NCBI RefSeq assembly: GCF_010015445.1
Contig: NC_053134.1
Span: 8,522,265-8,586,264 of the forward strand
Origin: Perca fluviatilis
Taxonomy: Eukaryota > Chordata > Actinopteri > Perciformes > Percidae
DNA: 64,000 nt
Reading direction: 5' to 3'
The notes below the pieces were generated by a model. The model saw only the letters and a program-made list of their open reading frames with translations. It searched no databases and was not told the DNA's origin. A program made the translations under genes and the position numbers. Positions 1-12,300 of this stretch are shown here, one piece after another (within the stretch, counting starts at the first letter, position 1; each line of letters begins with the position of its first letter).

Positions 1-238
1 TTATTATTGTGTAATGTCAGAAGGACTTTAACTGTTTGAGTTAAATTAACTTTAATGAGTGCATATTGAAATATTATATTGTTGGTTGGCAAAAAATGCA
101 TCTCAAAATGCATCAGATTGATGCTTTAAAATATGGAATATTTAACATTTTCTTCCGGGGGAGCATGCCCCCGGACCCCCCTATTGGGGTAATATCCTTC
201 TAACCTTTTTCACCCCTGACCCGTTTTCATGCCTGCAG
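1..238. other. ACSS3 intron 1 (3' end)
   Basis: AT-rich intron sequence. The only structure is a perfect 7-bp stem with a 6-nt loop at 155-174 (CCGGGGG / CCCCCGG), a GC-rich island in AT-rich sequence, followed by a run of C. Confidence 0.7.
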
Positions 239-383
239 GTTTGTTGGAGGGAAGTTGAACATGTGCTACAATGCTGTGGATCGTCATGTAGAGAGCGGCC
301 GTGGAGAACAGCCTGCCATCATTTATGACAGCCCAGTGACTGGAACTAAACAGATCATCACTTTCAGGGAACTTCAGGACCAG
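239..383 (+). CDS. ACSS3: ACSS3 exon 2
   Basis: The acceptor is ttttcatgcctgcag and the donor is gtaaat. The first base completes a codon begun in the missing exon 1, and 48 codons follow ([16 protein letters not shown]... ending FRELQDQ). This is the N-terminal domain, with the conserved [11 protein letters not shown] segment of acyl-CoA synthetases. The window translation is numbered from the first full codon here. Confidence 0.95.
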
Positions 384-3300
384 GTAAATAGTATTATTAG
401 AAATAGTATTATTAGAGGGAGAAGTCACAGAACTGAACAGCATAAAGAGCTGGAGTAGTCACTTTTTTAAAGCCTGATCTGGACAGCCAGGATGTGTGCT
501 AAAAAAAAATGGATTGTGGGACATGCAAGTAACCTTGAAACCTGAAATAAGAATTGGTCAGTGTTACCATGATGATAAAAACATTTTCTATCCTTCAACT
601 GAGACAGTTGGCCAAGATTTACTGTCGAGGCCGCGACAAGAAAGGGAAATTGTTAACTTGATTGACATTTGGGCAGATGCTTCAGCTCAATCAAGACTCA
701 ATTTCATGTACTATAATGAAAGTGTGATATTCACCGTTCTTTGCCCCCAGAGCAAAAAGACACTTAATTTAATTTGATTTATTTTAATTTACAAAAAGAG
801 TTATTTCATTTGTCAGATTATGTCCAATTGAAGGCAATAGGTAATATACTTAAATACACACATTTTTTGCATTAATAACTCAAAAACCATGCACAATATC
901 CAAATAATGAACCCAGGTCCACAGTGTGTCTCTGTTACCATCACTTGTTTATGTTGGTATGTTATAGTAGTCATGAACAAAATCTAAAGAGGATATTTGA
1001 AAGAGAAACTTAGCCAAAATGCATGTTGATATTCAGTTCTCTGCATTGTCTGCTCTGTGTTTTGATCTAGGTGTCCAGGTTAGCAGGGGTCTTAGCGAAG
1101 TATGGGGTCCGGAAAGGAGACCTGGTAGTCATCTACATGCCTATGGTGCCACAAGCCATGTTCACCATGTTGGCCTGTGCCCGGATTGGTGCCCCCCACA
1201 GCCTTATCTTTGGCGGCTTCGCTTCCAAAGAGCTTTCTGTCCGCATTGATCATGCCAAGGTTAGACAATTTTGTTATTCACCAAAGTTGTGGCATATGTG
1301 CATCAAAGTTTAAAATCTAAAACGTTACAGGAGATATAACCCTGTAGGAACACCTCAGGTGTTGTAAGCCTGCTATTTAATATGGAATCATTATCACACA
1401 CGTGGCGTGACACTGGAGGGTTGCCATAGGCAACAGACTCATACCACTAATACCGGTTAAAAATGCAGCAAAACAAATATTCAAGCTAGGTATGATGGGA
1501 GCACTAGATTATGTTTCTAATATAGCTATAGAAACGTGATGCTGTAAGTTCTTGACATTTTATCGCAATGAAATTCTCAACTGATTTCTGTGTTTCTCAG
1601 CCCAAGCTGATGGTTACAGCCTCATTTGGCATCGAGCCAGGCAGAAGAGTGGAGTACATCCCTCTGGTGAAGAAGGCCTTGGAGCTGAGCTCTTACAGGC
1701 CCTCTAAAGTCCTCATCTACAACAGGCCTAACATGGTAAGAATCACAAAGCGTCATGAAGCTCAAAGCTGCTGTAGGTAAGCTTGTGAAGATCCAGGACT
1801 TTGCCAACAAATTTGATCATCGACAACTTCTCAGTCCCTCCTCCCTTTCTGCTGCAGCCCAAACCGTCTCCTAAGCCCCTCCCACACAACGGAGTTTGAC
1901 AGAACTGCCGGCATGTCAGACAGACAACATTTTCAATAACTAAAACACTAACACAACGTTAACTTTGCTCACCAACAGTAAAACGATGCTAACTAGCAGG
2001 CTACCGTTAGCCATTTCAGCATCACATCAGACCGACCACTGTGCTAAGGTTACTATCATCCTCACCAACGTAGCTTTGTGGACTTTTGACTACTATTAAC
2101 CAAGTGAAAGATAAATCCCTCATGGTAATTATGTTACCTGTTGAGAGGAAATGTGGCTACATCTGTATCGTTCTTCAGATCTTTAAAATCCTGCAGCCAC
2201 GCCACCTCTGAAAACCACTCCATTATTCACGGAGTTTTGGAAAACTTTTCTGCAGCTGCGTGCTTGTAGGGGAGGAGAACGCTATATATGCGTGTGCCTG
2301 AGCAGTGATTGACAGGCAGATAGACCACCCCTGTGGCCCTGATTGGAGAAAATCGACAGGGAGCGGTGGAATTTTGCCAATGGCACTACAGGCTGTAGGA
2401 GGTACCAGAGGAGCTGTCTTTTTTTTATTTTTTTTACATAATTCATGTAGTTCTACTGGAACATAGGGGCAGTTTCAGCAAATATGACAGAAAGTTAGTT
2501 TTATAAGACTTACCTACTGCATCTTTAACATGTCAATGGGGTGTCATTTCTAAACCTGCTTTCTTTGTGACAGAATGTAAATGCATCTGAAATATGGCAG
2601 CCATGTGTAAACCTGATTACTTTAGTTGACTGTAAAGCTGCTGTTGGGAGAAAAAGGTTTTCCCAAGGCTAGTGGTTGCATGTTAAAGGCTAATGGTTCC
2701 AGTTTTTAAAGATATAAGAAAGTATTTAATAATTTAACTAAATTCAAAGCATAATATTGTAAAGAATTATTGCCTAGACTCGTATCAAAAGATGAAATGA
2801 TGTATCGCTGGTTCAAGTAGATAAAAGAAAGTGGGGGGAAAAAAATAATGTGTAGTATGTTTGCAGCTGAAGGAAGTTGAATGGAAGTTGTTTCCTGTCA
2901 CAGTTCCTTTTGGAAGCAGGCTGAGCAGGGCTGAATGATTATACATTGCAGCACACAATTACGATTTATTTTTTAATTATGATATGGTGACGGAAAGCTG
3001 AAATTTGCTTTATCTTGACACAAGCATAAAAGAAAAACATTGAAATTTAGGCCTAGAAAATCAATTTTTTTCTTGAAATTGATTGCACAGTGTTGCAATC
3101 CTTCTTCACAAAATGTTTTTCTGGCCTCCATGTCTCAGTTCAAATTTGTTATCAGTTACGCCATGTACCTCTGTCTGACTCTGTTCTGAAATTAACCGTA
3201 CACAATGTATTTGATCTGGTTTGTATACTCCAGTGTTATCTATCGGTGAATGATCTGCTGAATTAAGAGATCATTGTTGCATTTCTTCGGAAAATATATT

Positions 3301-6300
3301 CGTGGTGTACATGGGTCCGTTATCATAGTTGTCAATAGTTTTCACAGGAAACTCATCCCCTTGAAATCATATGAAGCACCACTTTAAAGGTGGTTGCGGC
3401 TGCTTCATCAATTACTGCATTCAGTGAGCAAGACGTTGTGGTTCTGTGAACACGGCTTGCAGCATGAAAGATAAGGGATGTTTTTCAGACAGCTGGAGGA
3501 CCTAATGGGCTGTCTGTCCTCTGCCTCGAGAGTCTGTGTGATATTCAATGATGTCTTAGTCTTGAGCTCATTCTCTGAAAACCAAAGAAGGAAATGATCG
3601 GAACCTTTCTTTTAGCCTCCTGGGATGATTTAAATGTTAATGAAATTAAAGTATCAACGAGATTTGAAATGAGACAAATGTCAGAAGAAGCTGGATATTT
3701 AAGGGGCATTAACCTATGACCTGAAATTACCCCTGTTGGTGACTACAAGAGAGTAGGACTAATGGGAGTTAGAACAGAGTTTAAACATAAACGTAAAATC
3801 TATATTTGACTTGAAGTGAAAATTTATATCCCCCCCATTCACTTGTAAAGCAAGCAAGTAGTAATGAGTTTTGTTCCCCCCCACCCCAACCTGAATCAAT
3901 TGAAATTGAACAATAAGTCATACTTTATGAACACCCAGAGATTTATTATGGTCATTTGTCACAGTCTTTACTTAGAACAGTTCATAGCCGTTTTTTTAAG
4001 TATGAAATTTAGTATGTTTCTCATTTTTCTTTGTTTTTTAGGAAAAAGTACCAATGAGTCCGGAGTTGGGTCTGGACTGGGAGGAAGAGATGGCCACAGC
4101 TCGGCCGCATGACTGTGTTTCTGTTCCCTCCAACCACCCTCTCTACGTCCTCTATACATCCGGCACCACTGGAACACCAAAGGTACGGACATTACAGGGT
4201 TGTGATCAGCAGCAGGGGGAAATCCATACTTGATTATTAGTTTATAGATGTCATGTAAACATACACTCCCACGTAAAACGAGTTATTGGATTCACGGTTG
4301 GCCCTGTTCGTCAAAATGCTCTCGGTTCTGTATAGAGCTTTTGTGTGACTCATCTGCTCTTTGACTCTCAATCCAAACACCATCACCGTGACATAAAAAA
4401 GACGGAGCATTTCCACAGCAGGAGCTGGAGTTCATGCAGGAGGAATTGCCTGCAGGCAGTTTCAAATAGAACCCCCCCCTCCTCCAGCTCCTTTCAAATA
4501 GCATAATTTTGTCTTTGGCCAACAGATGATATAGAATGTCTGCCTGCTGGCTAGTTCCTGAGCTTAAGTGTCATTATGCTAGCTTTTTTCTATGTGAGTT
4601 ACTGTGACTATCCCAGTTATTGCTGTAGGTAGACCATATGTTTGAGAAAATCTCTATAATTTGAGACATGAGGACTTGAAGATATCAAACATATTTATAC
4701 AGCACCATTAACTCATAAAAGCCGGAAATTTGAGTCAGTTTGAGAAGCAGTCATTTGAAAACAAAATACCATCCCCTTCACTACAGCATGGCTGAGCGGC
4801 TGTGTTTAGATTCATATTCAACGTCCGCATCTTTGCCTAGTGCAATACCTGTCACTAGTCTGATGTTTTTCTTATCTTGTCCCCCAGGGTGTTGTGCGAG
4901 ACACTGCAGGCTATGCCGTGATGCTGAAATGGACCATGTCAAATATTTATGGACTCAGTCCTGGAGATGTAAGGCAATAAATCAGCCTCTTCTAAGTTAG
5001 AGCTGTGTTTGAGAACAAAGCGCATGCAGTCAGCAAAGAGATTGTTCTGTTACTTGAAAGAAGATTCAATCACCATGTAATATTTATGGTAACTGAAGTA
5101 ATAATTTACTTGTGTTTTTTTTTTAATTTTCATTTACATCATTTGTATAACATTAGATATTAGATTTACATTTTAAAGTGCCATCAATTACTGCACGCAT
5201 TATATTTTTAGCATTTGGAGGCACAAAGAGAATTAGAGTGTTGATAGAATTCTCTCCACTAATTAAGCAACGCTCACTTTGTTGTTTGACAAAATGAAAC
5301 CAGAGTATTTGTACACATTTAACTTTTTTTAACCTGTTGCAGGTTTGGTGGGCAGCGTCAGACCTGGGCTGGGTGGTCGGCCATTCATACATCTGCTACG
5401 GTCCTCTGCTCCATGGTAACAGCACTGTTCTCTATGAGGTATGTCCCTGTAGACAAGGTTCAACAACTGCAGTATTGCAAACAACGAGAAATACCAGAAA
5501 ATGTGCAATAAAACCTGAGTTGTACAACTTACAAAGCTGTACAAGTCAGGTTCTAATGTCCGCTTAGTATCTGCCTTTGTTGGCTCTGCAAGCTGAATAC
5601 ATCCGTATTTGGTTAATGACTCCGGTTTATGTGGACTGGGACTCAGTTTTACCCTGTTGCCGTTTTTTGACTCTGGCTGCTACAGTCAACTGTCAAGAGA
5701 CAGACTGCAGCTTTCTCCATTTTAGACTTTCACTCCTTTTCTTTTTTCTATACTAATGCCAGTCAATGTAAGGTAAAAATACATGTCAGCTTGCAGAATA
5801 CATCTGGGGAAAGAGTATAATGTTTCAAAAGCAACTGTATTGAAGACAGTCTTTAGCAGTGGTGCAAAAGCAGTATTTCAAAGTCGGTTATCATAATGAA
5901 ATTGAACGTTCGTTGGTGACGTGGTGTAGTTTGTATATAGCCTAACGTTAGCTTTTTACTCCTGGCGATTGTATTTAAGCTTCCAAAATCATAAAAGTCG
6001 TGTTCATTTGTGAAGATTATCTTGCTGAACAAAACATGCAAGTAACCTAAATTTTGTTTGCCACAGAGCTTATTTTCTGCAATAATTAAAAAAATCCAGT
6101 GTAAACATCCCATTGGCTTTTTGTCGGGGAAACCTTTTATAAAGATGAAAGGTAAAGGAATAAACAAGCTTTAATGAAATATTTTCTGCATCAATGTGTG
6201 TTTTGGACAGCCAATTGATACCCGGTTATTACAGGTAATTTGGCATTGCTTTGTGAGTCCACTGTCCATTGGCTAGTGGAGTACAATCTCTCAATGCAAG

Positions 6301-9300
6301 GTATTTATTATGTGGAGGGTTGTTAGCATGTCACAAAATCTGTAGACCAGGCCTAAGAGGGATGTTTATCTGTTGAGGGACACTCATTAAATACATTACT
6401 GACTTTCTCTCACCTTTAGGAAGCAGAACTGCTGGGCAATTAATTAATCTGCCTTCCTTAAATCAATGTTTGACTCCAACCACGGTGGTTTGTCTCACAT
6501 GGCTCTTGGGCTAACAGCCCGTCTCTCTTCAGGCATAATGCTGCCAACCTTTTGTCTTTCCTCTAATCAATACACAGGCACAAATATTTATTCAGAACAA
6601 AAATGACACCCAGAACTCACTCCTTTACCATTCTCATTAATCTGCAGTAGTCTTCTCACCGTAGGGACCGGCAGGTTGACCAGAAACACAGTGAGAATTG
6701 CTGTTCTTTTGTCTGTCTTTTCTTCCTGACAAACGATACTAAATCCATGGATTTCTGGGCCCATCTCTATGGAAGGCAGAAGCCGCTCCAGTTTAAACAG
6801 CTGCTCTATGAATATTCATGGTTTGTAGTTCCCAGTTGAAGTGAATTTTTACTCTGTGGAACATTTTAGAAATACTGCTGGGAGGTTTTTGAGCTTCCAC
6901 AATAATCTATGTATCTGCTATCTGCTCTGTCGGCCGTCCGCCATATGATTTACATGCCTGCATTCATATTACAGTTTGTGAACTAACCAGCTGTTGCTAT
7001 ACTGTTTGTTTTACAGGGTAAACCTGTGGGGACTCCAGACCCTGGGGCGTTCTTCCGTGTCCTATCTGAACACGGTGCCACCTCCTTGTTCACAGCACCC
7101 ACCGCCATCCGAGCCATTCGCCAGCAGGACCCCCATGCTGCAGTTGGGAAAAAATACCCCCTGTCCAGGTAGACAGCAGCACTTCACACAACATTTTCTA
7201 CCAAGACTAAACAAACTGTTTAGAGTGCAGTATCTCTAGTACATTAAACAGTAGGGCAGAGTACATCTTATGTTTTACCATGGCAATTATTCCGTAATTG
7301 ATGGTTGATCAATATATTAGTAAATCAACAGATGATGATTGATGATGATAATAATGGAATCAATCTTTAAAGCAAAAATGTTAAACATTTGTTGGTTGCA
7401 GTATTTCAAAGGTGAATATTTGCTGATATTATGGGATTGTAATTTGCAAAATAACACAAAGCATATTTGGAGATTTTACCATGGGCTATGAAAACTTGTG
7501 AAGGCAATTGTTCACTATTTTCCAACACTGTTTAGACTACACAATTGAATAATATTAAAGTAGATGGTTTCAGTCCTAATGGAGATTGAATGTAAGCGAA
7601 GCCGAAAAACGAGTCATTCAGGCTATTCAAAAACTAAGATAGGGAATGAGTCAAATATTTTACATGTACCCTGTGTGGTATGATTTGAAAATTTCCTGAA
7701 AAATGCTATATTTGTTTTTTTAGTGCTAAAGCTCTGCACACACTTGCATTTAATTTAGCATGGTGTAAGACATAAAGTAAAGATTATTTTTTAGCAAACT
7801 TTTCAGCCCATCAGCCTATGATCCATGCTCCTATCATGACTATTGACTGATACATGGACTGTAACACAGAAATATACTGTAATTATTTGGCGCTTCTGAG
7901 AAACTTCATGTGAGAACTGTGAAGACAGTGGGTATAGGCCTTACCACATAGCTGTAGGTTGTTTGTTAAGCTTTGAAACGCCAGGAGTGGTGTGTTAAAG
8001 CATCTCATGGATGCACAGCCTGTCCAGCCTCTCGTTAGTCTCTGACCATCTGTTGATGCACAGCCCTCTCCCACCTCTATTGCTCACAGTCTTTACTTCA
8101 GTTCTGCTTGCTTGGGTATTGATCAGGATGGATAACAAAAAATGCCAAGTCCCTGCAGCTCAAATGTATTAAATCCTACCGTGCAAGCTTGTTTCCCCGG
8201 CTGCTGTCTCACTGTTTAGGTAAAGGTCTTTTGTAGCTCAGAGTTAAAAACAGACATTTTTCATGGTATTAGTTTAGGCCCAGAGAGTAAAATACTTGCT
8301 GAAACGATCAGAATTGTTAATTGTTTGGTGTAGTGCAGAGAAACTTGGACCTTTTAGGGGTTGTGGTGTCAATTCACCGCTTTTATTCAGTACAGCAGTC
8401 TGAACATGCCTCTAAGCACACAATCATGAAGCAATTCGGAGTGTGGATGACCTATAGCCCTAGTGAATCATTCAGTAACTCTGGCATTGTGTGCTGAATT
8501 TGACGATCTTGGGTTGTTCGCTGTGCTGAATGCGAAGCACCTTGTTAAAGGCTGTTCTTGCAGGTAGATATTATTTTCTATAATATATATTTTTTTCTCG
8601 AATATTTGTTCCATTTATCCTCTCAGTTTCAACTCTCTTACAATCAGTCACTTGAGCAACATGCTGTTTCCATGTACACTTTCTTGTTCTTAATGTATCT
8701 TTTCCCCTTGGAGGAGGCAGGTTGGTGAAAGATTGCTGCATTTCCCTTTGGCACTGAACAAAACATGTCACCATGATACAGAGGCAGCAATACAAAGAAA
8801 GCAATGAAACATGATTCCATTTTAGCACAAGGCGGCTCCATGTCTGAGCCTTTCACTTTCAATGTTACAGTTCCAAAACAAGTTTTCTACCAATTAAATG
8901 TGGCATTTTGAAACTTAGAATGTCTGTCTAATATTCTCATGGAATTTAAAAGGTTTGTGTAGTGTAGGAGGCAGCGGCAATTAGTCCGTCAGTTATTGTT
9001 TTTGTCTGAAAGTTTAATTTGCTATCTGAATGAGAGTATTGCAATAATGGATCCAGATCTAATCTTCCACTTCATATAACACGCGGAAATATTTGTCAAT
9101 ACTGATAATGCTGCTTTTAATTAAAACTGTGTTGATGGTAGTAGTAAAAACCTTTCAGAAAATGGTGTAGCTTCATTATGAAAAACATAATTTCATGCTA
9201 GAGAGGACTTAAACTATAATTTGATACAGTTCAAATACCCTGTCTGCAGTTTATTGACACTGCGAGAAATTTACTCCTCCAGAGCTCGCTCAACAGTAAC

Positions 9301-12300
9301 AGCCCTGGACCCATATCAATGGGTTTGAACCATATTACTTGTCACCATCGATGTGAAAACTACTTTGAGAGTCAGGCTGCAGGGCTGTCTAAAGTTGTGA
9401 AGGCAGCGGCGCGCTGCATAAATGTAGCATGACAAAAGGGGCAGACCCTCTTGTCAGTAGTGCTTTAAAGACAGGAGAACTAACTCAATGCTGAGAGCAG
9501 GTGACAAAGTGCATGGCTTCAGTCTATAGTGTTTTTTGGTGCACAGTAAAAGCTGGTGATGTTTGCACCTTGTTTGTATTGCCTTGCCTCATTGAAATAT
9601 AGTGCTGAGAATACAGTATACCAGGCTCTAGTCTGCTTGTCCCATGTTGGGGATGTATTTCCAGTTGCAGCCCTAAACACTAACCCACACAGGTCATACA
9701 CAGAGACATTCTGTTATGCACTGATTTTGGGGATTAAATGTCCATCTGTGTGGAAAACCACTCCCTCCAACTTCATCAGTGTCTTATTTATTCTCACTTC
9801 AACTAAGTCACACTGAGCTCAAAGAATCAGCGTTAAAGGTGAAAAGGCAGAGCAGTATGTCCTGTATGTCCCTCATACGTATTTCAAGATGGAGCATGAA
9901 TATGGAGTGTCTACCCCAGTTCATGCAAATGTAAAATTTCAAGCCAAAAGGAATACTTGGAATTGATGGTGGTGGTAAATATTCATGAAAAAGGACAAGT
10001 TTGTGAACGGGCAACACAGATTTTGATAATGAACAACTAAACCGGTTACACACTGGACCTTTTTAAGATCTTTTCTTCCTGAAAACAGAACACAGATGTT
10101 TACACTGACTATTACTGACACAGTCCCTGAGCTTGGGCAGCAGCCAAACCATCGCCCTCCCACAACCATTTCTGAAGTCACAGTGTCTGTGTGACTCCTC
10201 CAAACTTGTACTTCCATTGAACTACTTAGAAAACATGAAAACCACAAAGAATCTAAACTATCCATGGATAACGAGAAGCATGGTAGTGGCTGAGGTCACT
10301 GCCAGGGCAGTGGGTTAATCGTTTATTCCACATGCTCTCTAGCTCAGCTCCTGCAGGGCAGGATATATCTGACAGCTGAATGGTGGTACATTGTTAATTT
10401 AGAGGTTTCATTATTGTCCTTAATATACTTCTTTCATATTTGTAAAGTTGAGGCATTTACTTACGTTATCCTTGAAGCTGTTATTATGAGTCCTTAGTAA
10501 GTTCTTGATCAACACAAATACAAGGTCGGAGCCAAATTGTTGTAGAAGTAGTGCACATATACTACATATAACTCTGCTGTAAGAAATAATAACATAAAAA
10601 GTGTACATCATTGATGAAATGGAAGCAGCTATTTACAGCTATTATTAAGATTTTGTGTTGATTTGGGTGGTCAATAAACAAAATCAATAAACAAGTCGTC
10701 ACTTGTGAATAATAATTCCCTCTATGCCTATAAAATGACAATGCCTGGTACATCATGATACAATAACTATATTAACATTATAAAGTGTTATTAATGTTAA
10801 ACAAAAAAAGTAAATTTAAAGCCCATAATTACTTGCCATGTCCTCTTGAATCTTTATGAAATGACAAGATCTTTAAACAATCAGGACTCTGCAGAACTTA
10901 TCAAAGAAAAAGAAAAAACTGGACATGAAACCTCAAAAGAAAATTAAGACTGACTGAAGGCTACCAGGCATCATTTAGCATCTGGGTGGTGATAAACAAA
11001 GGCAGAATATTTATGAAGTTTTTCTGCTTGCTAACATGAAATCACAATTTTTTAGTAGCCCATTTCCACAATCAGTGTTACTGAAAACCAGACAAACCAG
11101 ACGACATAATATTCCCGAGAGACCAAAGAACAATCAAGTTAGAGAGTATTGTTTGACAAAAGAGAACATTATATAATCCAGGTAGAGAGCAGGATGAGGA
11201 AAACTATTCAGTGGGAAAAAGGGACATGATGAAAATATTTTTGCCCGTTAGTGAAGATAGAATGTGACTTCAAGTTTGATTGGAGTTGGAAAAACATTTC
11301 GCCTTTGCGATAGGTTGGGAAAGATGAGTGATGGCTAGCAGTCATTTGTGGGGAAAATGTTGCGATCGGACAACCATCTATGACTCCACTGTGGCCTGGA
11401 CTTATAGGGGGTTACAGAGCCCTTCACAGCTTTGTAGCGAGCAACCAGCAGTGTTGTGAATTAGATATGAGCAGCCATGGGCAGCCATCAATGGGAGTTT
11501 GAGAGAGAGAAATCAGGGGAGGCTGAAGATATAAACTGCTGTATTGTGGGTCACTTGTAGGGCATGGATGGGGTGTTTTCGTGAAGCCAGGGAGTAGCAG
11601 TTGGTCAAACTAGGAAGAAACTAGAGCTTGAACAAGGAGGGACCAGTGAAGCAGGGACAGCTATGACAGATTCAGATGGCCTTGCTTCATTCAGATGTCA
11701 TGTGTGTGTGTGGTCTCCAAGTACTCCATGATTCAGTACTGACTGAGAGGTCATATCATAGAGGGCAGAGTTTTCCTTGGGAGAAAGAGCAGCTTAGTCG
11801 CACCATGGTTTGGGTTTCCTGGAAGACGGACATCCAACTTAAAATGCCTTTGAGTCAAAATGTATGTACGTTTCAGTGTTTTCTGCCTTAACATTCAAGA
11901 TAATCAAGAGAAAGCACATCAGGCGCGCGCAGCCAAACTATCCAGGTTGATCCCTAAGATCAAATCCGCAACAGGTGTAGTTACCTCAGATCCTGTCGAG
12001 ATTAATGGGATATTTAGTTCTTTCTACTCAAACCTCTACTCGTCACAATGTTCTCCAGATGTTTGGGATGGTGATTACCCTCTAGATAAGATCGTCTTCC
12101 CTAAAATAAATGTAGATGTGTGTAGGGAGCTGGGAAACCCAATCTCTATCAAGGAAGTACAGGAGGCGGTTATGTCACTTCAGAATGGTAAAAGCCCAGG
12201 CCCGGATGGGTTCACTGCTGAGTTTTTTAAGCTATTCTCTGACACTATTGCTCCGGCCCTACAGAGAATGTACAATGAATCCTTTGCTGAGGGTCATCTG

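Larger units (their letters stand above)
4183..7016. other. ACSS3 introns 5-7
   Basis: Between exons 5, 6, 7 and 8 there is only AT-rich intron sequence. No transposon ends, tandem repeats or RNA genes were recognised. Confidence 0.55.
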
